The notes under the pieces are model-generated. The model made no database searches. It saw only the letters and a list, made by a program, of their open reading frames with translations, and was not told the origin of the DNA. The position numbers and the translations under genes are program-made. A stretch of 64,000 bases of DNA from Thermoplasmata archaeon (GTDB lineage: Archaea; Thermoplasmatota; Thermoplasmata; Halarchaeoplasmatales; Halarchaeoplasmataceae). This document shows positions 8,448-18,222 of the stretch, in pieces. Positions within the stretch are counted from its first letter, which is position 1. Each line of letters starts with the position of its first letter. Where the stretch lies: contig PWHR01000014.1 in assembly GCA_003554965.1 (NCBI GenBank), positions 29,667 to 93,666 on the forward strand. The letters are read 5' to 3'.

Positions 8448-10607
8448 ATGAAAGGATGGATATTGGATATTTATCCCGATATCAAAAAAGGGAAGATGGT
8501 CATCTGGTTCAGGGCTAAGAAACACTGCTACAAGATCGAGGTGGATTACGACTCAGTTTTCTATATGAAATCTGATAAAAAGGGGCTGCGGCAGGCTGAA
8601 AAATATTACGAAAAAAAAGATTTCAGGACCGAACGGGTGAGAAGGATAACGGACCTTTATTCCCGGAAAGAAGAAGAACTACTAAAGGTATATCCAGGAA
8701 AGGTTTTCGATCCCCGTGATCAACTTCAAGCTTTCAAATTTTTTAAAGGTTTCAAAAACAAGGAATTCTACAACGTTGATATTCCTCTCGATCAAAGATA
8801 TCTCATTGAGAAAGAGATAAAACCTATGTCCATTCTTAAGAAAAAAAGAGGTTGGGTAGACCTAGAGGATGAAAGGGTCATCGATTATTCCAAACCCGAT
8901 CTTCGTACAATCTATCTAGGCGTAAGCACTGAGGAAAAGAAATCGAAAAGGAGAAAAGAGTCGAGAATGAAGGCTCTAACTATAGGTGACGAGACCTTAA
9001 ATGAGGATGAGGTTTCACTTCTGCAAAGATTGAACAGGAAATTGAAAAGAAAAGATCCAGATGTGATACTTACACGAGGAGGAGATGAATTCTTGGTACC
9101 CTATCTTGCTCACAGAGCAGAGCTGAATGAAGTGGGTTTAAAGCTCGGTCGAGAAGCGGCTTTGCACCCGTCCAAAGAGGGGTCCTGGTACGAGTCTTAC
9201 GGGCGTGTGGTGTACAGACCTCCTTCTTACCCATTGAAAGGGAGGATCCATATAGATATGGAAAATTCATTTCTGTATAAAAAAGGAGGATTAGATGGGC
9301 TCATAGAAGCTTCACGTCTATCGAGAGTACCTGTACAGAGGCTGTGCAGGAGAAGCCCAGGATCTCTGATAAATGCCATGGAAGTGAAGGAAGCGCTTAA
9401 AAACGACTATCTGATACCTTGGAAGAAAAACTTATCCGAAGATTTCAAAAGCACTATAGATCTTCTCAAGGCGGACAGAGGAGGGCACATCCTTGAGCCG
9501 AAAGTGGGTGTACACGAAGAAGTCATCAAACTGGATTTTGCCAGCATGTATCCCTCCATAATCGACAAATACAATCTATCACCGGAGACCCTTGGATGTA
9601 CCTGCGGAGAAGATCGAAAAGTCCCAGAGTTAGACTACCCCGTTTGCAAGAAAGAAGAGGGGATAATACCAAAAGTGGTCAAGCCTTTGATAAGAAGGCG
9701 ACAAAAGTACAAAAAACTGAGTAAGAAGAATGAAAGGTTCGAAAAACGGGCCGACGTACTGAAATGGTTATTGGTCACCTGCTTCGGCTATACAGGCTAC
9801 AAAAAAGCTAGATTCAACTGTATAGAGGTGCACGAGAGCATAACCGCCTACGCTCGCGAGATATTTTTGGATACGGTGGATACGGCTCAAAAGATGGATT
9901 TTGAGGTGCTCCATGGGATCGTAGATTCCCTCTGGTTGAAAGGCGAAAAGGACAAGATCGCTCCCTTCATCGAAGAGGTCGGTAAAAATACTAGATTGGA
10001 ATTGGAGGAGGAAGGAATCTACTCCTGGATCGCTTTCCTTCCCAGGCTCTCAGACGGGATAGGAGTTCCTAACCGCTACTACGGTATTTTAGAAGATGAG
10101 ATCGAGATGAAAGGTATTGCCGCTGTAAGAGCCGACACTCCAAGATTTTTCAAAGGTCTACAGAAAAGCCTCCTAGAAAAGATGAAAGATGCCGAGACCG
10201 GATCGGAATTGACACAGATGATAGAAGAACTCCTGGATATAATCAGATCGAGATGGATACGGCTCCGCAGCAGAGATGTGGAACCGAACAAACTACTTTT
10301 CACTAAAACCGCTTCAAAAAGAGTTGACGAGTATCTCACGGTCAATGAGATAAAAAGTGCCCTCTACCAATACAAAGAGATGAGCTTTCGGAGGAAACCG
10401 GGACAGACTGTTACATTCCTCGTGACGGACTCTAAGAGCAAAGATGAAAATGAAAAAGTGAAGGTCGGATTAAAGGAATTGAGTTCTCAGGACTACGATG
10501 TCGAATACTACGAGGATATACTCTTTAGGATTTCTGAAGAGATCCTCATTGCTTTAGGGTATGATAGGAACAAGATAGAGAAAACGGTGGAAAGATCAAG
10601 AACCTAG
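8448..10607 (+). CDS. Family B DNA polymerase, PolB2-like, with altered motif C
   Basis: The 719-residue protein has family B polymerase motifs. Motif A is KLDFASMYPSII (D363), motif B is KWLLVTCFGYTGYKKARF, and motif C is HGIVDSLWLKG. In motif C the first Asp of the usual YGDTDS is replaced by Ile, and only D493 remains. The exonuclease region is degenerate: DPDVILTRGGDEFLVPYL stands where the ExoII motif should be, and a clear DxE ExoI motif is not seen. The block RIHIDMENSFLYKKGGLDGL and the following VPVQRLCRRSPGSLI resemble the archaeal type B polymerases often called PolB2, found in haloarchaea and some methanogens. A repair or translesion role, or a reduced activity, is inferred; it is unlikely to be the main replicase. 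The start is an ATG with a TATA-like element about 30 bp upstream. It is monocistronic. Confidence 0.88.
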   Translation: MKGWILDIYPDIKKGKMVIWFRAKKHCYKIEVDYDSVFYMKSDKKGLRQAEKYYEKKDFRTERVRRITDLYSRKEEELLKVYPGKVFDPRDQLQAFKFFKGFKNKEFYNVDIPLDQRYLIEKEIKPMSILKKKRGWVDLEDERVIDYSKPDLRTIYLGVSTEEKKSKRRKESRMKALTIGDETLNEDEVSLLQRLNRKLKRKDPDVILTRGGDEFLVPYLAHRAELNEVGLKLGREAALHPSKEGSWYESYGRVVYRPPSYPLKGRIHIDMENSFLYKKGGLDGLIEASRLSRVPVQRLCRRSPGSLINAMEVKEALKNDYLIPWKKNLSEDFKSTIDLLKADRGGHILEPKVGVHEEVIKLDFASMYPSIIDKYNLSPETLGCTCGEDRKVPELDYPVCKKEEGIIPKVVKPLIRRRQKYKKLSKKNERFEKRADVLKWLLVTCFGYTGYKKARFNCIEVHESITAYAREIFLDTVDTAQKMDFEVLHGIVDSLWLKGEKDKIAPFIEEVGKNTRLELEEEGIYSWIAFLPRLSDGIGVPNRYYGILEDEIEMKGIAAVRADTPRFFKGLQKSLLEKMKDAETGSELTQMIEELLDIIRSRWIRLRSRDVEPNKLLFTKTASKRVDEYLTVNEIKSALYQYKEMSFRRKPGQTVTFLVTDSKSKDENEKVKVGLKELSSQDYDVEYYEDILFRISEEILIALGYDRNKIEKTVERSRT

Positions 10608-10677
10608 AGGTCAAACCTCAAATCATAAATAACCATACACAGATCACTTTTGGAAGTAAAGTTTGGAGGAATTAAAT

Positions 10678-11748
10678 ATGCTGATGATGACACCTGGTCC
10701 GACTGAGATCCCTCAGGATGTAAGAAACGCGATGAGTCGTAAGATAGAGCATCCGTATATACAGGAAGAGTTCTCTGAGTTTTATCTTTCACTGGAGGAA
10801 AAACTGCAGAGGGTGTACGATACTGAAGACGATATAGTCATAATGGGGGGTGAGGGTATCTTGGGGTTAGAAGCTAGTATCGCCTCCTTGATAGAAAAGG
10901 GTGAAGAGGTCTTGTGCATTTCTAATGGTATTTTCGGAGACGGTTTCGCTGACTTCGTACGCATGTACGGCGGCAAAGCGATATTGAGCGATTTTCCATA
11001 CGACTCAGCTATTTCTCTCGAAAAGGTAAAAGATCAGATCGAGCAGTATGATTTTAATTTGGCTACCATGGTCCACTGCGAAACTCCAACGGGAACCCTG
11101 AACGGTCTTGAAGAGATATTGAAAATATTGAAGGAAAAAGACGTTTTGGCCGTTGTAGATGCTGTATCCTCTTTAGGAGGAGTGCCCGTTCCGACGGAAA
11201 ATATGGATATATGTATAGGGGGTTCTCAAAAGTGCTTCAGTTCTCCCCCCGGTTTGACCACGTTATCGGTGAGTGCTGAGGCATGGGGAAAGATGAGTGA
11301 AAGGGATAAAGGTGATGGACATTTTTACACAGATTTGAAAGTTTGGAAGGATAAGTGGATAGAAGGTGGTCAGTTCCCTTATACTCCTTCTGTATCCAAT
11401 CTATATGCTCTTGATAAGTCTGTAGATCTTATCCTTGATGAGGGTCTAACTAGAGTCTATTCTCGCCATGAGGAGGCTGCAGAACTCTGCAGAGAGAGGG
11501 GGAGAGAGATAGGACTCCATCTATATCCTGAAGATGAAAAACTCTGTTCGGATACCGTGACCGCTTTCCAAATCGAGGGTGAAGCTTTGGATATCCAGAA
11601 GAGGTTAAGAAAGGAACATGATATACTGTTGGCTACTGGCTTAGGTGAGATGAAAGGAGATATACTTCGAGTGGGCCACATGGGTTTCAATGCCCAGGCT
11701 GAAAAAGTTCAAAGAACGATGGATGCACTAGAGAAAGTGACAACTTGA
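10678..11748 (+). CDS. Class V aminotransferase (alanine-glyoxylate / serine-pyruvate type)
   Basis: This is a PLP-dependent aminotransferase of 356 residues. The start MLMMTPGPTEIPQDVR is the family's N-terminal signature, and the ATG is preceded by GGAGG at the right distance. Further motifs are VHCETPTGTLNG, VVDAVSSLGGVPV with the Asp that contacts the cofactor, and GGSQKCFSSPPGL with the PLP-forming lysine. Archaeal members are annotated as serine-pyruvate, alanine-glyoxylate or aspartate aminotransferases, and the substrate cannot be decided from sequence. The 3' end overlaps the 5' extension of the next reading frame, but the next gene's preferred start is 69 bp downstream. Confidence 0.92.
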   Translation: MLMMTPGPTEIPQDVRNAMSRKIEHPYIQEEFSEFYLSLEEKLQRVYDTEDDIVIMGGEGILGLEASIASLIEKGEEVLCISNGIFGDGFADFVRMYGGKAILSDFPYDSAISLEKVKDQIEQYDFNLATMVHCETPTGTLNGLEEILKILKEKDVLAVVDAVSSLGGVPVPTENMDICIGGSQKCFSSPPGLTTLSVSAEAWGKMSERDKGDGHFYTDLKVWKDKWIEGGQFPYTPSVSNLYALDKSVDLILDEGLTRVYSRHEEAAELCRERGREIGLHLYPEDEKLCSDTVTAFQIEGEALDIQKRLRKEHDILLATGLGEMKGDILRVGHMGFNAQAEKVQRTMDALEKVTT

Positions 11749-11816
11749 AGAAATCCTTACCGAAAAAACTTTTTAGTAAAGAAAATAAAGAGTATAAAAG
11801 TACGGTAGGAGATAAG

Positions 11817-14186
11817 ATGAGGGGAAATATACAGAAGATCAGTTTACTGATCATGCTTTCTATTGTACTTCTGAGTTCGTCCTCCGTACCTATCATGAGT
11901 ACACCCCCTCATTACGATTACGACGAGGCAGAATGGGATCGGGCTGTAATTTATTCATCGTTGAACTACACAAATACTCAGATGAACGATACTTTGGGAC
12001 TCGGATTGGATGTGAATTACTCGCAGGAAGTAAGAGATGACGGTTTGATCGAGAATAGTTATGATGAAGAAAAATTCGAGATCATAAACGAGACAGAGGA
12101 GGAGATAAATTCAAACCTTGTTGCAGTGAAAGAGGTTATAGAAGATGATGATGGAAACATAAATAGTTCTAGATATCTTAAAAGATACTATCTCCCTTTC
12201 TATCACTTATCAGAGAATTTGACGACTTTTTCTGAAGTCCACTATAGGTTTGTCTATAATATGAACCAGACAGTAAATTTATTTAATGAACTACAACAGG
12301 ATGAAATCAGTTTATTTGAGGAAGATATAGGTTTTGAAGAGAGAATTGATGAGTCTAGCTTAGCTCTCAGGACTATGAACTCAACACTAGATGAGATATT
12401 AGAGGAGAATATCGACCGGATAGAAGAAAAGGCAGGTGAAGATCGTTTCAACCTCATAGGGTTCCTAGATACCATAGAAAGGTGGGAAAAAAGGATCGAA
12501 ACATACAGAGGTTTTTTAGATTTCATGGAAAGAGAGATCGATCTAACGGCTTTTTTGACCGTGAGGGCTCCTGAAATCGTTCATCCCTGTGAAAAACTAG
12601 TAGTGGAAGGAAATTATTTTGGAGGTCGTCTTTTTGAGATGGACACCGAATTTGTTGACAACCTTGAAAAGGGATCGCCTGACGACGACTTGATAGAAAA
12701 ATTCGAACTGAAAGGCCATCCTCTCTCTGCAGGATCTCAGATCGATGGATCCGAAGAGGAAGGGGAATGGCTGATCGAATCAGACGGTTTGAGAAGATAC
12801 AGGGTGGAGGAAATAACAGAAGGTATTGAAGAGACTTTAGCTGTATCTTTAGAAAAGGATTTTGCAATGTCAGAGACCATAGAGATCTATTTCGGGGAAA
12901 AAAAGTTGGGTCTAAATGAGAGCAGGGAGAACAGTTATTTTAGTTCTGAGATCCAGATACCCTGGGATATTTTTTCTTCTGAAGAAGACTGGGGTTTGAA
13001 AGAAGAAGATACGGTTCAACTGAAAGCAGTTTCAGAGGATCAAAATATAACTTCAGAAAGTCATCATATATCAGTAGAAAGATGGGACACCGAGATCGAA
13101 TTGGAATTTGAAGAAGAGAGAGAAGCTTTTTATCAAGAATATGTGAACGTGTCTGGAAGATTTCGAACTGATGCTCCGATATCTTTTGAGGATATAAGGC
13201 TGAATTTCACAAATCTCGAAGACGATGCTGAATTACCTGGAGAGGATACGGGATCTGTTATCAGGGACGAAGAAAATTTCAGTTTTGAGATATCCTATCA
13301 TACGGAAATGTTCTATTGGGGAAAGAATGAGATCGAAGTCTCTTACCAGGGCAACGAAACTTTAGATGGAGACGAAGGATCGATATCATTTGAGAAGAGC
13401 ATACCTACAGAGTTGATCATAGATACGAATAAAGAAGAAGATGTAGAAGTTATTGATATTGAAGGGCATCTTTTCAATTCCTCCTCTGAAGAAAGTGATG
13501 ATGGACTTGAAGGTAAAGAGGTCTATTTGAAGCTCGATGATAAAGAACAGAATGAAAGTCTCACTGGTCCAGAAGGAGATTACAAGTTCAACATCTCTCT
13601 AGATGAACTTTCAGAAGGCGATGAGCTTTATGTACACTTTGAGGGGACCGAAAAATTTAGAGAAGCTGATTCTGACAGATTGTTGATTAGTTATGAGGTC
13701 ATCCACGGTGAAGATGATGACCCTGATGATATGCTCGGAATATTGACGGAAGAAAGAAATCTACTCTTGATCATGGGAATAATAATCGGTATGGTCATCC
13801 TTCTTTGGTATTGGAAAGGAAAGGAAGAATTCAAGGAAGATGAAGAAGCGCATTCATCAGAAAAAGAAAAAACCTCGGAAAAAAAGAAAAAAGATATCTG
13901 GAAAAAACAAACTCCGTCTCTCCAAGCCTCTTCTAAAGAAGAGGTTTCTTCTATCTATGGTATACTTTTAAGGGAACTTTATTCTAAAGATATAATCACG
14001 GTAGAAAAGGGTAAGACTCATCGTGAACTCGAAAGAGAGCTGATATCGAGGATAGCTCTTAAGGAAGAGATAAAACAAATAACGACGGTTTTCGAAAAAG
14101 CCCTATTCAGTGATAGGGTCCTCGATCCTTCAGAGTTAGAATTATTCAACTCTTCTATGAAAGAACTTCAGGAGGAACTCCTATGA
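11817..14186 (+). CDS. Secreted/membrane protein with C-terminal DUF4129-like domain
   Basis: This 789-residue protein has a signal peptide (MRGNIQKISLLIMLSIVLLSS), a long acidic extracellular part (about residues 35-640), one membrane helix (NLLLIMGIIIGMVILLWYW), a basic linker, and a cytoplasmic helical domain whose pattern (GKTHRELERELISR ... FEKALFSDRVLDPSELE) matches DUF4129. The ectodomain seems to consist of a helical section followed by immunoglobulin-like beta domains, including a stretch resembling transglutaminase-associated Ig repeats. DUF4129 proteins accompany MoxR ATPases and DUF58 proteins, and the neighbours here agree. The ATG at 11817 is chosen for its GGAG site and because it begins the signal peptide; the frame is open from 11745. 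It is first in an operon with the next two genes. Confidence 0.8.
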   Translation: MRGNIQKISLLIMLSIVLLSSSSVPIMSTPPHYDYDEAEWDRAVIYSSLNYTNTQMNDTLGLGLDVNYSQEVRDDGLIENSYDEEKFEIINETEEEINSNLVAVKEVIEDDDGNINSSRYLKRYYLPFYHLSENLTTFSEVHYRFVYNMNQTVNLFNELQQDEISLFEEDIGFEERIDESSLALRTMNSTLDEILEENIDRIEEKAGEDRFNLIGFLDTIERWEKRIETYRGFLDFMEREIDLTAFLTVRAPEIVHPCEKLVVEGNYFGGRLFEMDTEFVDNLEKGSPDDDLIEKFELKGHPLSAGSQIDGSEEEGEWLIESDGLRRYRVEEITEGIEETLAVSLEKDFAMSETIEIYFGEKKLGLNESRENSYFSSEIQIPWDIFSSEEDWGLKEEDTVQLKAVSEDQNITSESHHISVERWDTEIELEFEEEREAFYQEYVNVSGRFRTDAPISFEDIRLNFTNLEDDAELPGEDTGSVIRDEENFSFEISYHTEMFYWGKNEIEVSYQGNETLDGDEGSISFEKSIPTELIIDTNKEEDVEVIDIEGHLFNSSSEESDDGLEGKEVYLKLDDKEQNESLTGPEGDYKFNISLDELSEGDELYVHFEGTEKFREADSDRLLISYEVIHGEDDDPDDMLGILTEERNLLLIMGIIIGMVILLWYWKGKEEFKEDEEAHSSEKEKTSEKKKKDIWKKQTPSLQASSKEEVSSIYGILLRELYSKDIITVEKGKTHRELERELISRIALKEEIKQITTVFEKALFSDRVLDPSELELFNSSMKELQEELL

Positions 14187-15307
14187 AGGAAAACATGAAG
14201 AAACTCACTCTTTATATAGTGGTATTTGCGGTCTTCGCACTCATAGTATTCTTATCTCTCTCAGCCCCTATTTTGGTTAGTGATGCTGACTTCAGTATCT
14301 ACAATACTGGATGGAATGGAACAAGTGACTTAGCGGTTAGAACGGAGCAGATGGGCAGCTTCACTCCTAATATAGAACTAGCAGGGGAGGGGAGTACCGA
14401 AGTTACCCAGCGTGAATTGACTGAATATGACGTAGATCCAAACCAAACCAGCATCATGATCATAGGACCTGAACAGGATTTTACTGAGGAGGAAAAGGAG
14501 TATGTAGATAACTTCTTGGAACAAGGTGGAAGACTGGTCCTGGCAGATAATTTTGGAAGCGCTAACACTTTGATCGATGGATTAGATACCAACTCTTCCT
14601 TCCATTCTGAGCCTCTTTTGGACATGGCGTTCGATAAGGAACCGCATTTTGGGATCGCTTACGATGTCAAAGAACATGACCTGACAGAGAATGTGTCTCA
14701 TATCTTGTTGAACAATCCTACTGCTTTAAACAAAGGTGAAGAAGCTGTTTCCCTGCTTAACAGTTCTAGAGCTTCATGGCTGGATGAAGAACAAACTAAA
14801 GAACCCGAATATATGGATAGAAAAGATTACGATCAATATCCGTTGTTGGCAGTAGAGGAATACGGCGAGGGAGAGTTGGTTTTGATCTCAGACCCGAGTA
14901 TCTTCATAAATCATATGAATGACCGGATGGACAATGATATTTTCATCGAAAACATGCTGGATTATCTATCAGAGGATAGAGAGAACATAATTTTCGACGA
15001 AAGCAAACGAGATATGGATCTGGTCTACAGTATTGTCTACACTGGTAACTATCCCGGGAGAACGACCAGTGCGATCATAATTTTCGTTCTTATGGGCATG
15101 TCAGTCTTCCTCATCTTCCCGGAAAGCAAAGATATCATCATAGGTAAGTTTGAAGAGCTTTTAAAGCTGTTTCTAAAAAGTGAAGAGGAGGAGAAAGATC
15201 CGCTCACGAAAGTATTAAATAATCATCCTGAATGGGATAAAAAGAAGCTTCAGATGATAAATGACAGATTTATCCGGTCTGGAAAAGGAGATGGAGAAGT
15301 TGAATGA
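14183..15307 (+). CDS. DUF4350-type membrane protein
   Basis: The 374-residue protein has an N-terminal membrane helix (LTLYIVVFAVFALIVFLSLSA), an extracellular GATase1-like domain characteristic of DUF4350 (MIIGPEQDFTEEEKEYVDNF followed by LEQGGRLVLADNFGSAN), a second membrane helix near residues 292-311 (TSAIIIFVLMGMSVFLIFP), and a short charged cytoplasmic tail. Its ATG overlaps the previous stop by four bases (ATGA) after a GGAGG site, so it is translationally coupled. DUF4350 proteins are usual companions of MoxR and DUF58 genes. The molecular role is unknown. Confidence 0.82.
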   Translation: MKENMKKLTLYIVVFAVFALIVFLSLSAPILVSDADFSIYNTGWNGTSDLAVRTEQMGSFTPNIELAGEGSTEVTQRELTEYDVDPNQTSIMIIGPEQDFTEEEKEYVDNFLEQGGRLVLADNFGSANTLIDGLDTNSSFHSEPLLDMAFDKEPHFGIAYDVKEHDLTENVSHILLNNPTALNKGEEAVSLLNSSRASWLDEEQTKEPEYMDRKDYDQYPLLAVEEYGEGELVLISDPSIFINHMNDRMDNDIFIENMLDYLSEDRENIIFDESKRDMDLVYSIVYTGNYPGRTTSAIIIFVLMGMSVFLIFPESKDIIIGKFEELLKLFLKSEEEEKDPLTKVLNNHPEWDKKKLQMINDRFIRSGKGDGEVE

Positions 15308-16304
15308 AGCTGAAAAATATAAGGATGAATTTGATCAAGTAAGGGATGAGGTAAAGAAGGTCATAGTCGGATACGAAGACGTAATCGATGATTTTTTGGT
15401 CTGCTTGATCACAGGCGGACATATCTTATTGGAAGGAGTGCCTGGTATAGCGAAAACCACGATGATAAAGGTATTCACCAAAGCAGTAGGCCTAGATTAT
15501 GAAAGGATACAGTTCACTCAAGATATGCTTCCTGCCGACATATCTGGTCACTATTATTTCAACCAGAAGACCGGTGAATTTGAACTGAGGAAAGGCCCTG
15601 TATTCGCTCAAGTTCTGATGGCCGACGAGATCAACAGAGCTCCGCCCAAAACCCAGTCTTCCTTGATAGAAGCTATGCAGGAAAGACAGGTAACTATAGA
15701 AGGCAAGACTCTAAATTTACCTGAACCTTTTCTTGTGATAGCTACAAGGAATCCTATAGAAACAGAAGGTGTCTATCCTCTCCCGGAAGCTCAATTGGAC
15801 AGGTTCATGATAAAGAGCAATATGGGATACATATCTCCTGAAAAGGAATTGGATATGCTGAAAAACAAGAACGAAAGAGAGAGGATCAATGGAGGGCAGA
15901 AGGGAAGTGATGAATTCAACGACGAACTATCGAAAGTCAGAGTGGTAGGAAATGATTTCGGGCACGAGATTAGAGGTCTGCATAAAGAGGCTTACGTTTC
16001 CGATGACGTTTTAAAATATATCCGGGATATAATATTGGAAACTAGGAATGTAGATGACTTCGTTTTAGGGGCTAGTCCAAGAGCTGGAGAACACCTCCTT
16101 TACTCTTCTAAAGCTTATGCCGTCATACAGGGTAGAGATTATGTCATACCAGATGACGTGAAGATAATGAGTGAAAAAGTGCTCCCTCATCGTGTGCTTC
16201 TTTCCGTAGAAGCCGAACTAGAAGATCTTACTGAGGTCCAGGTTCTAGAAAAGATATTAGAGAAGAAGGTGGATGCTCCTAAAGGCGGATTCAAGAAAGC
16301 TTAG
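15261..16304 (+). CDS. MoxR-family AAA+ ATPase
   Basis: MoxR ATPases act as chaperones that help mature or activate partner complexes, often with von Willebrand-type or DUF58 proteins. Seen in 347 residues are Walker A GVPGIAKTT, Walker B VLMADEINRAPPKTQ with the sensor-like stretch SLIEAMQERQVTIEG, the ATRNPIETEGVYPLPEAQLDRF block, and a helical lid with ASPRAGEHLLYSSKAYA. The start is uncertain: ATG at 15261, ATG at 15291 or TTG at 15300, all overlapping the preceding gene. It is third in the operon, and its last 14 bases overlap the 3' end of a convergent membrane protein gene. Confidence 0.93.
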   Translation: MTDLSGLEKEMEKLNEAEKYKDEFDQVRDEVKKVIVGYEDVIDDFLVCLITGGHILLEGVPGIAKTTMIKVFTKAVGLDYERIQFTQDMLPADISGHYYFNQKTGEFELRKGPVFAQVLMADEINRAPPKTQSSLIEAMQERQVTIEGKTLNLPEPFLVIATRNPIETEGVYPLPEAQLDRFMIKSNMGYISPEKELDMLKNKNERERINGGQKGSDEFNDELSKVRVVGNDFGHEIRGLHKEAYVSDDVLKYIRDIILETRNVDDFVLGASPRAGEHLLYSSKAYAVIQGRDYVIPDDVKIMSEKVLPHRVLLSVEAELEDLTEVQVLEKILEKKVDAPKGGFKKA

Positions 16305-16821
16305 TTCTTATCTCCATGGTGATCTGATATGGTAGGACGAGTGCTAATCCAAATCCGATCAGGAGAAGTGCCTGGGCTCCTCTATTTTCTGGAGATAAAA
16401 AGAATTCAGATATTCCTAAAAATAAAGGGATCAAGTAAAAAAGAAATATGGTAAATACCAGATATGAAACAGCTAAAATGACTCCTTTTCTATTTATATG
16501 TATATGAAGCTCGGAACCAAGTACCATTACCCAATATATGACCACAGGGATCAAAAATGAGGCTGAAAAGATAATGAGATTGAAGAACTCACCCATGCCT
16601 CCGGTGGTCATGGTGAAAGGAGCATACAGCGTGGCTACACAGAGCGCTGGCATTTTTAACCAATCTATATCTTTATAAACGCTGAGAGAAGTCAAGAAAA
16701 TCGGAACGGAAACCAAAAGAGAATGATAATCGTTAGAGTGGTAAAAGGTCGATACCACTATAAGCACACCGAGGAGATGGATTGTCGGATCTTTCGAGCT
16801 CTTTTTACTTTCAGAGATCAT
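16291..16821 (-). CDS. Small polytopic membrane protein in DUF58 operon
   Basis: I do not recognise this 176-residue protein. About five hydrophobic helices can be seen (for example HLLGVLIVVSTFY, FLIPVVIYWVMVLG, VILAVSYLVFTIFLFYLIPLF and ALLLIGFGLALVLPY). The ATG at 16821 overlaps the DUF58 stop (ATGA) and has GGAGG upstream, so it is coupled to that gene; a longer frame begins at 16839. Its position at the end of a DUF1616-DUF58 operon suggests a membrane component of the MoxR-associated system, which is an inference from context only. Confidence 0.7.
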   Translation of the reverse strand: MISESKKSSKDPTIHLLGVLIVVSTFYHSNDYHSLLVSVPIFLTSLSVYKDIDWLKMPALCVATLYAPFTMTTGGMGEFFNLIIFSASFLIPVVIYWVMVLGSELHIHINRKGVILAVSYLVFTIFLFYLIPLFLGISEFFLSPENRGAQALLLIGFGLALVLPYQITMEIRTKLS

Positions 16822-18221
16822 GTTTTCTTCTCCTCCCAATCTTCTAATATCATCACGCCTTCCTTTTCAGGATGTAATTCAAATATAGAGACATCCAATT
16901 TTTTTAATCTGTATATTATCTTCTCTAACTTTTCATATTCTTTGTAAGTCTTTTCCAAAACATTTTCATCGACTTCCAATATCTCATACCAAGGACTAAA
17001 AGGTACAAGTAACCATACGATGTGCTGCATCTCTTTAAGATGCTCTACGGCTTTCAGGGTGGCTTGAGGATTCATCTCTAGGTCGGATATGATTATGATG
17101 AGCTTTTTCTTTTCACCAACACTTTTCATCTGATTGACCGCTGATAAAACACCGGCTATCTGATCCTGTTTGATCCCTGAAACGAACTCGCTCAGTTTTT
17201 TAGAGAAACGTTTTTCTTCCTCATTCAACGAAGAAAGATATTCCGAATCTTGATATCTTTCAAGGGATATCTCATCCGAATCGACAGGACCGGGCAGGTC
17301 AGTCACTTTTTCGTATAGTGATCTAAAAGCGATACTTTCGGAACTAGGCGCCTGATGGAATCTAACATCTTTATGGTCATAGGCGGTCATGCCTATATCA
17401 TGTCCGAACATCTCAAAGTTCTTCAATATCTCTAAAGATACATATATGCCCTGTTCCAATTTAGTGGTCTTTTCAGAGGTTCTCCTCCTCATCGAGGGTG
17501 AACAATCTAAAAATATTTGAGCACCGACAGGAGCGAGCTTTTCATACTGTTTGGTCATAAGGGTCTGAAATTTCGATAAGGATTTCCAATGGATATCTCT
17601 TAATGAATCGCCAGGTTGATATCTCCTTATACCTTCAAACTCGTTGGATTTCATCCTGAATTCGATAGAACTTCTCCTCATCTCCGTTGTTTCCCCTCTT
17701 CTCGCATACTTTTTAGCCTTTTTTACCGCTTCCGGAGAACTATTGACTCTTACCACTTCATTGATTTGGTGTTCTATCGATTTTTTATAGAGCTCAAGAG
17801 TATCGAATATCGAGACACTCAATTTCCCTACGTTTTGATATCCTCTACTTTTAGGGACTAAAGAGTATGAAACAGATGAGTTGGTCAACATCTTTTCTTT
17901 TTTAATATCATCTTTATCCAACTCGAGATCTTTTCTAGTCTGTAAGGATAAGAGAATCGGTAAATTTTTATCACTTTTGATAACATGTTCGATCTCAAAG
18001 CTTTCATCGACGGTCTTGTTCTCTTTAGGTATCTTATCCTTCACCTCTATTGAACTCTCGCCTATCTCGTATCTTGCATAGAGAAAAAGCGAAAGAAGTG
18101 AAATCCCTATCAACCCTATATACGGTTCTGTTAAAAGAAAACTCACGGCGAAAAGTAGGATTGGGAAAAGAAGAAGGAATTTGCCCCTTTTACTCAGCTC
18201 TATACTCTTCACTTCACTCAA
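16818..18221 (-). CDS. DUF58 / von Willebrand-like protein partner of MoxR
   Basis: The 467-residue protein has two N-terminal membrane helices (about residues 14-48) and a DUF58 signature, EGIRRYQPGDSLRDIHWKSL, followed by a VWA-like core in which IFLDCSPSMRR is the metal-site-like DxSxS segment. The C-terminal part (LIIIISDLEM and onwards) continues that fold. DUF58 proteins are regular partners of MoxR ATPases. It starts at TTG (18221) seven bases after GGAGG; a GTG at 18212 is an alternative. It lies one base after the stop of the DUF1616 gene and overlaps the next gene by four bases. Unusually, this gene and moxR face each other. Confidence 0.88.
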   Translation of the reverse strand: MSEVKSIELSKRGKFLLLFPILLFAVSFLLTEPYIGLIGISLLSLFLYARYEIGESSIEVKDKIPKENKTVDESFEIEHVIKSDKNLPILLSLQTRKDLELDKDDIKKEKMLTNSSVSYSLVPKSRGYQNVGKLSVSIFDTLELYKKSIEHQINEVVRVNSSPEAVKKAKKYARRGETTEMRRSSIEFRMKSNEFEGIRRYQPGDSLRDIHWKSLSKFQTLMTKQYEKLAPVGAQIFLDCSPSMRRRTSEKTTKLEQGIYVSLEILKNFEMFGHDIGMTAYDHKDVRFHQAPSSESIAFRSLYEKVTDLPGPVDSDEISLERYQDSEYLSSLNEEEKRFSKKLSEFVSGIKQDQIAGVLSAVNQMKSVGEKKKLIIIISDLEMNPQATLKAVEHLKEMQHIVWLLVPFSPWYEILEVDENVLEKTYKEYEKLEKIIYRLKKLDVSIFELHPEKEGVMILEDWEEKKT

Positions 18222-18222
18222 G

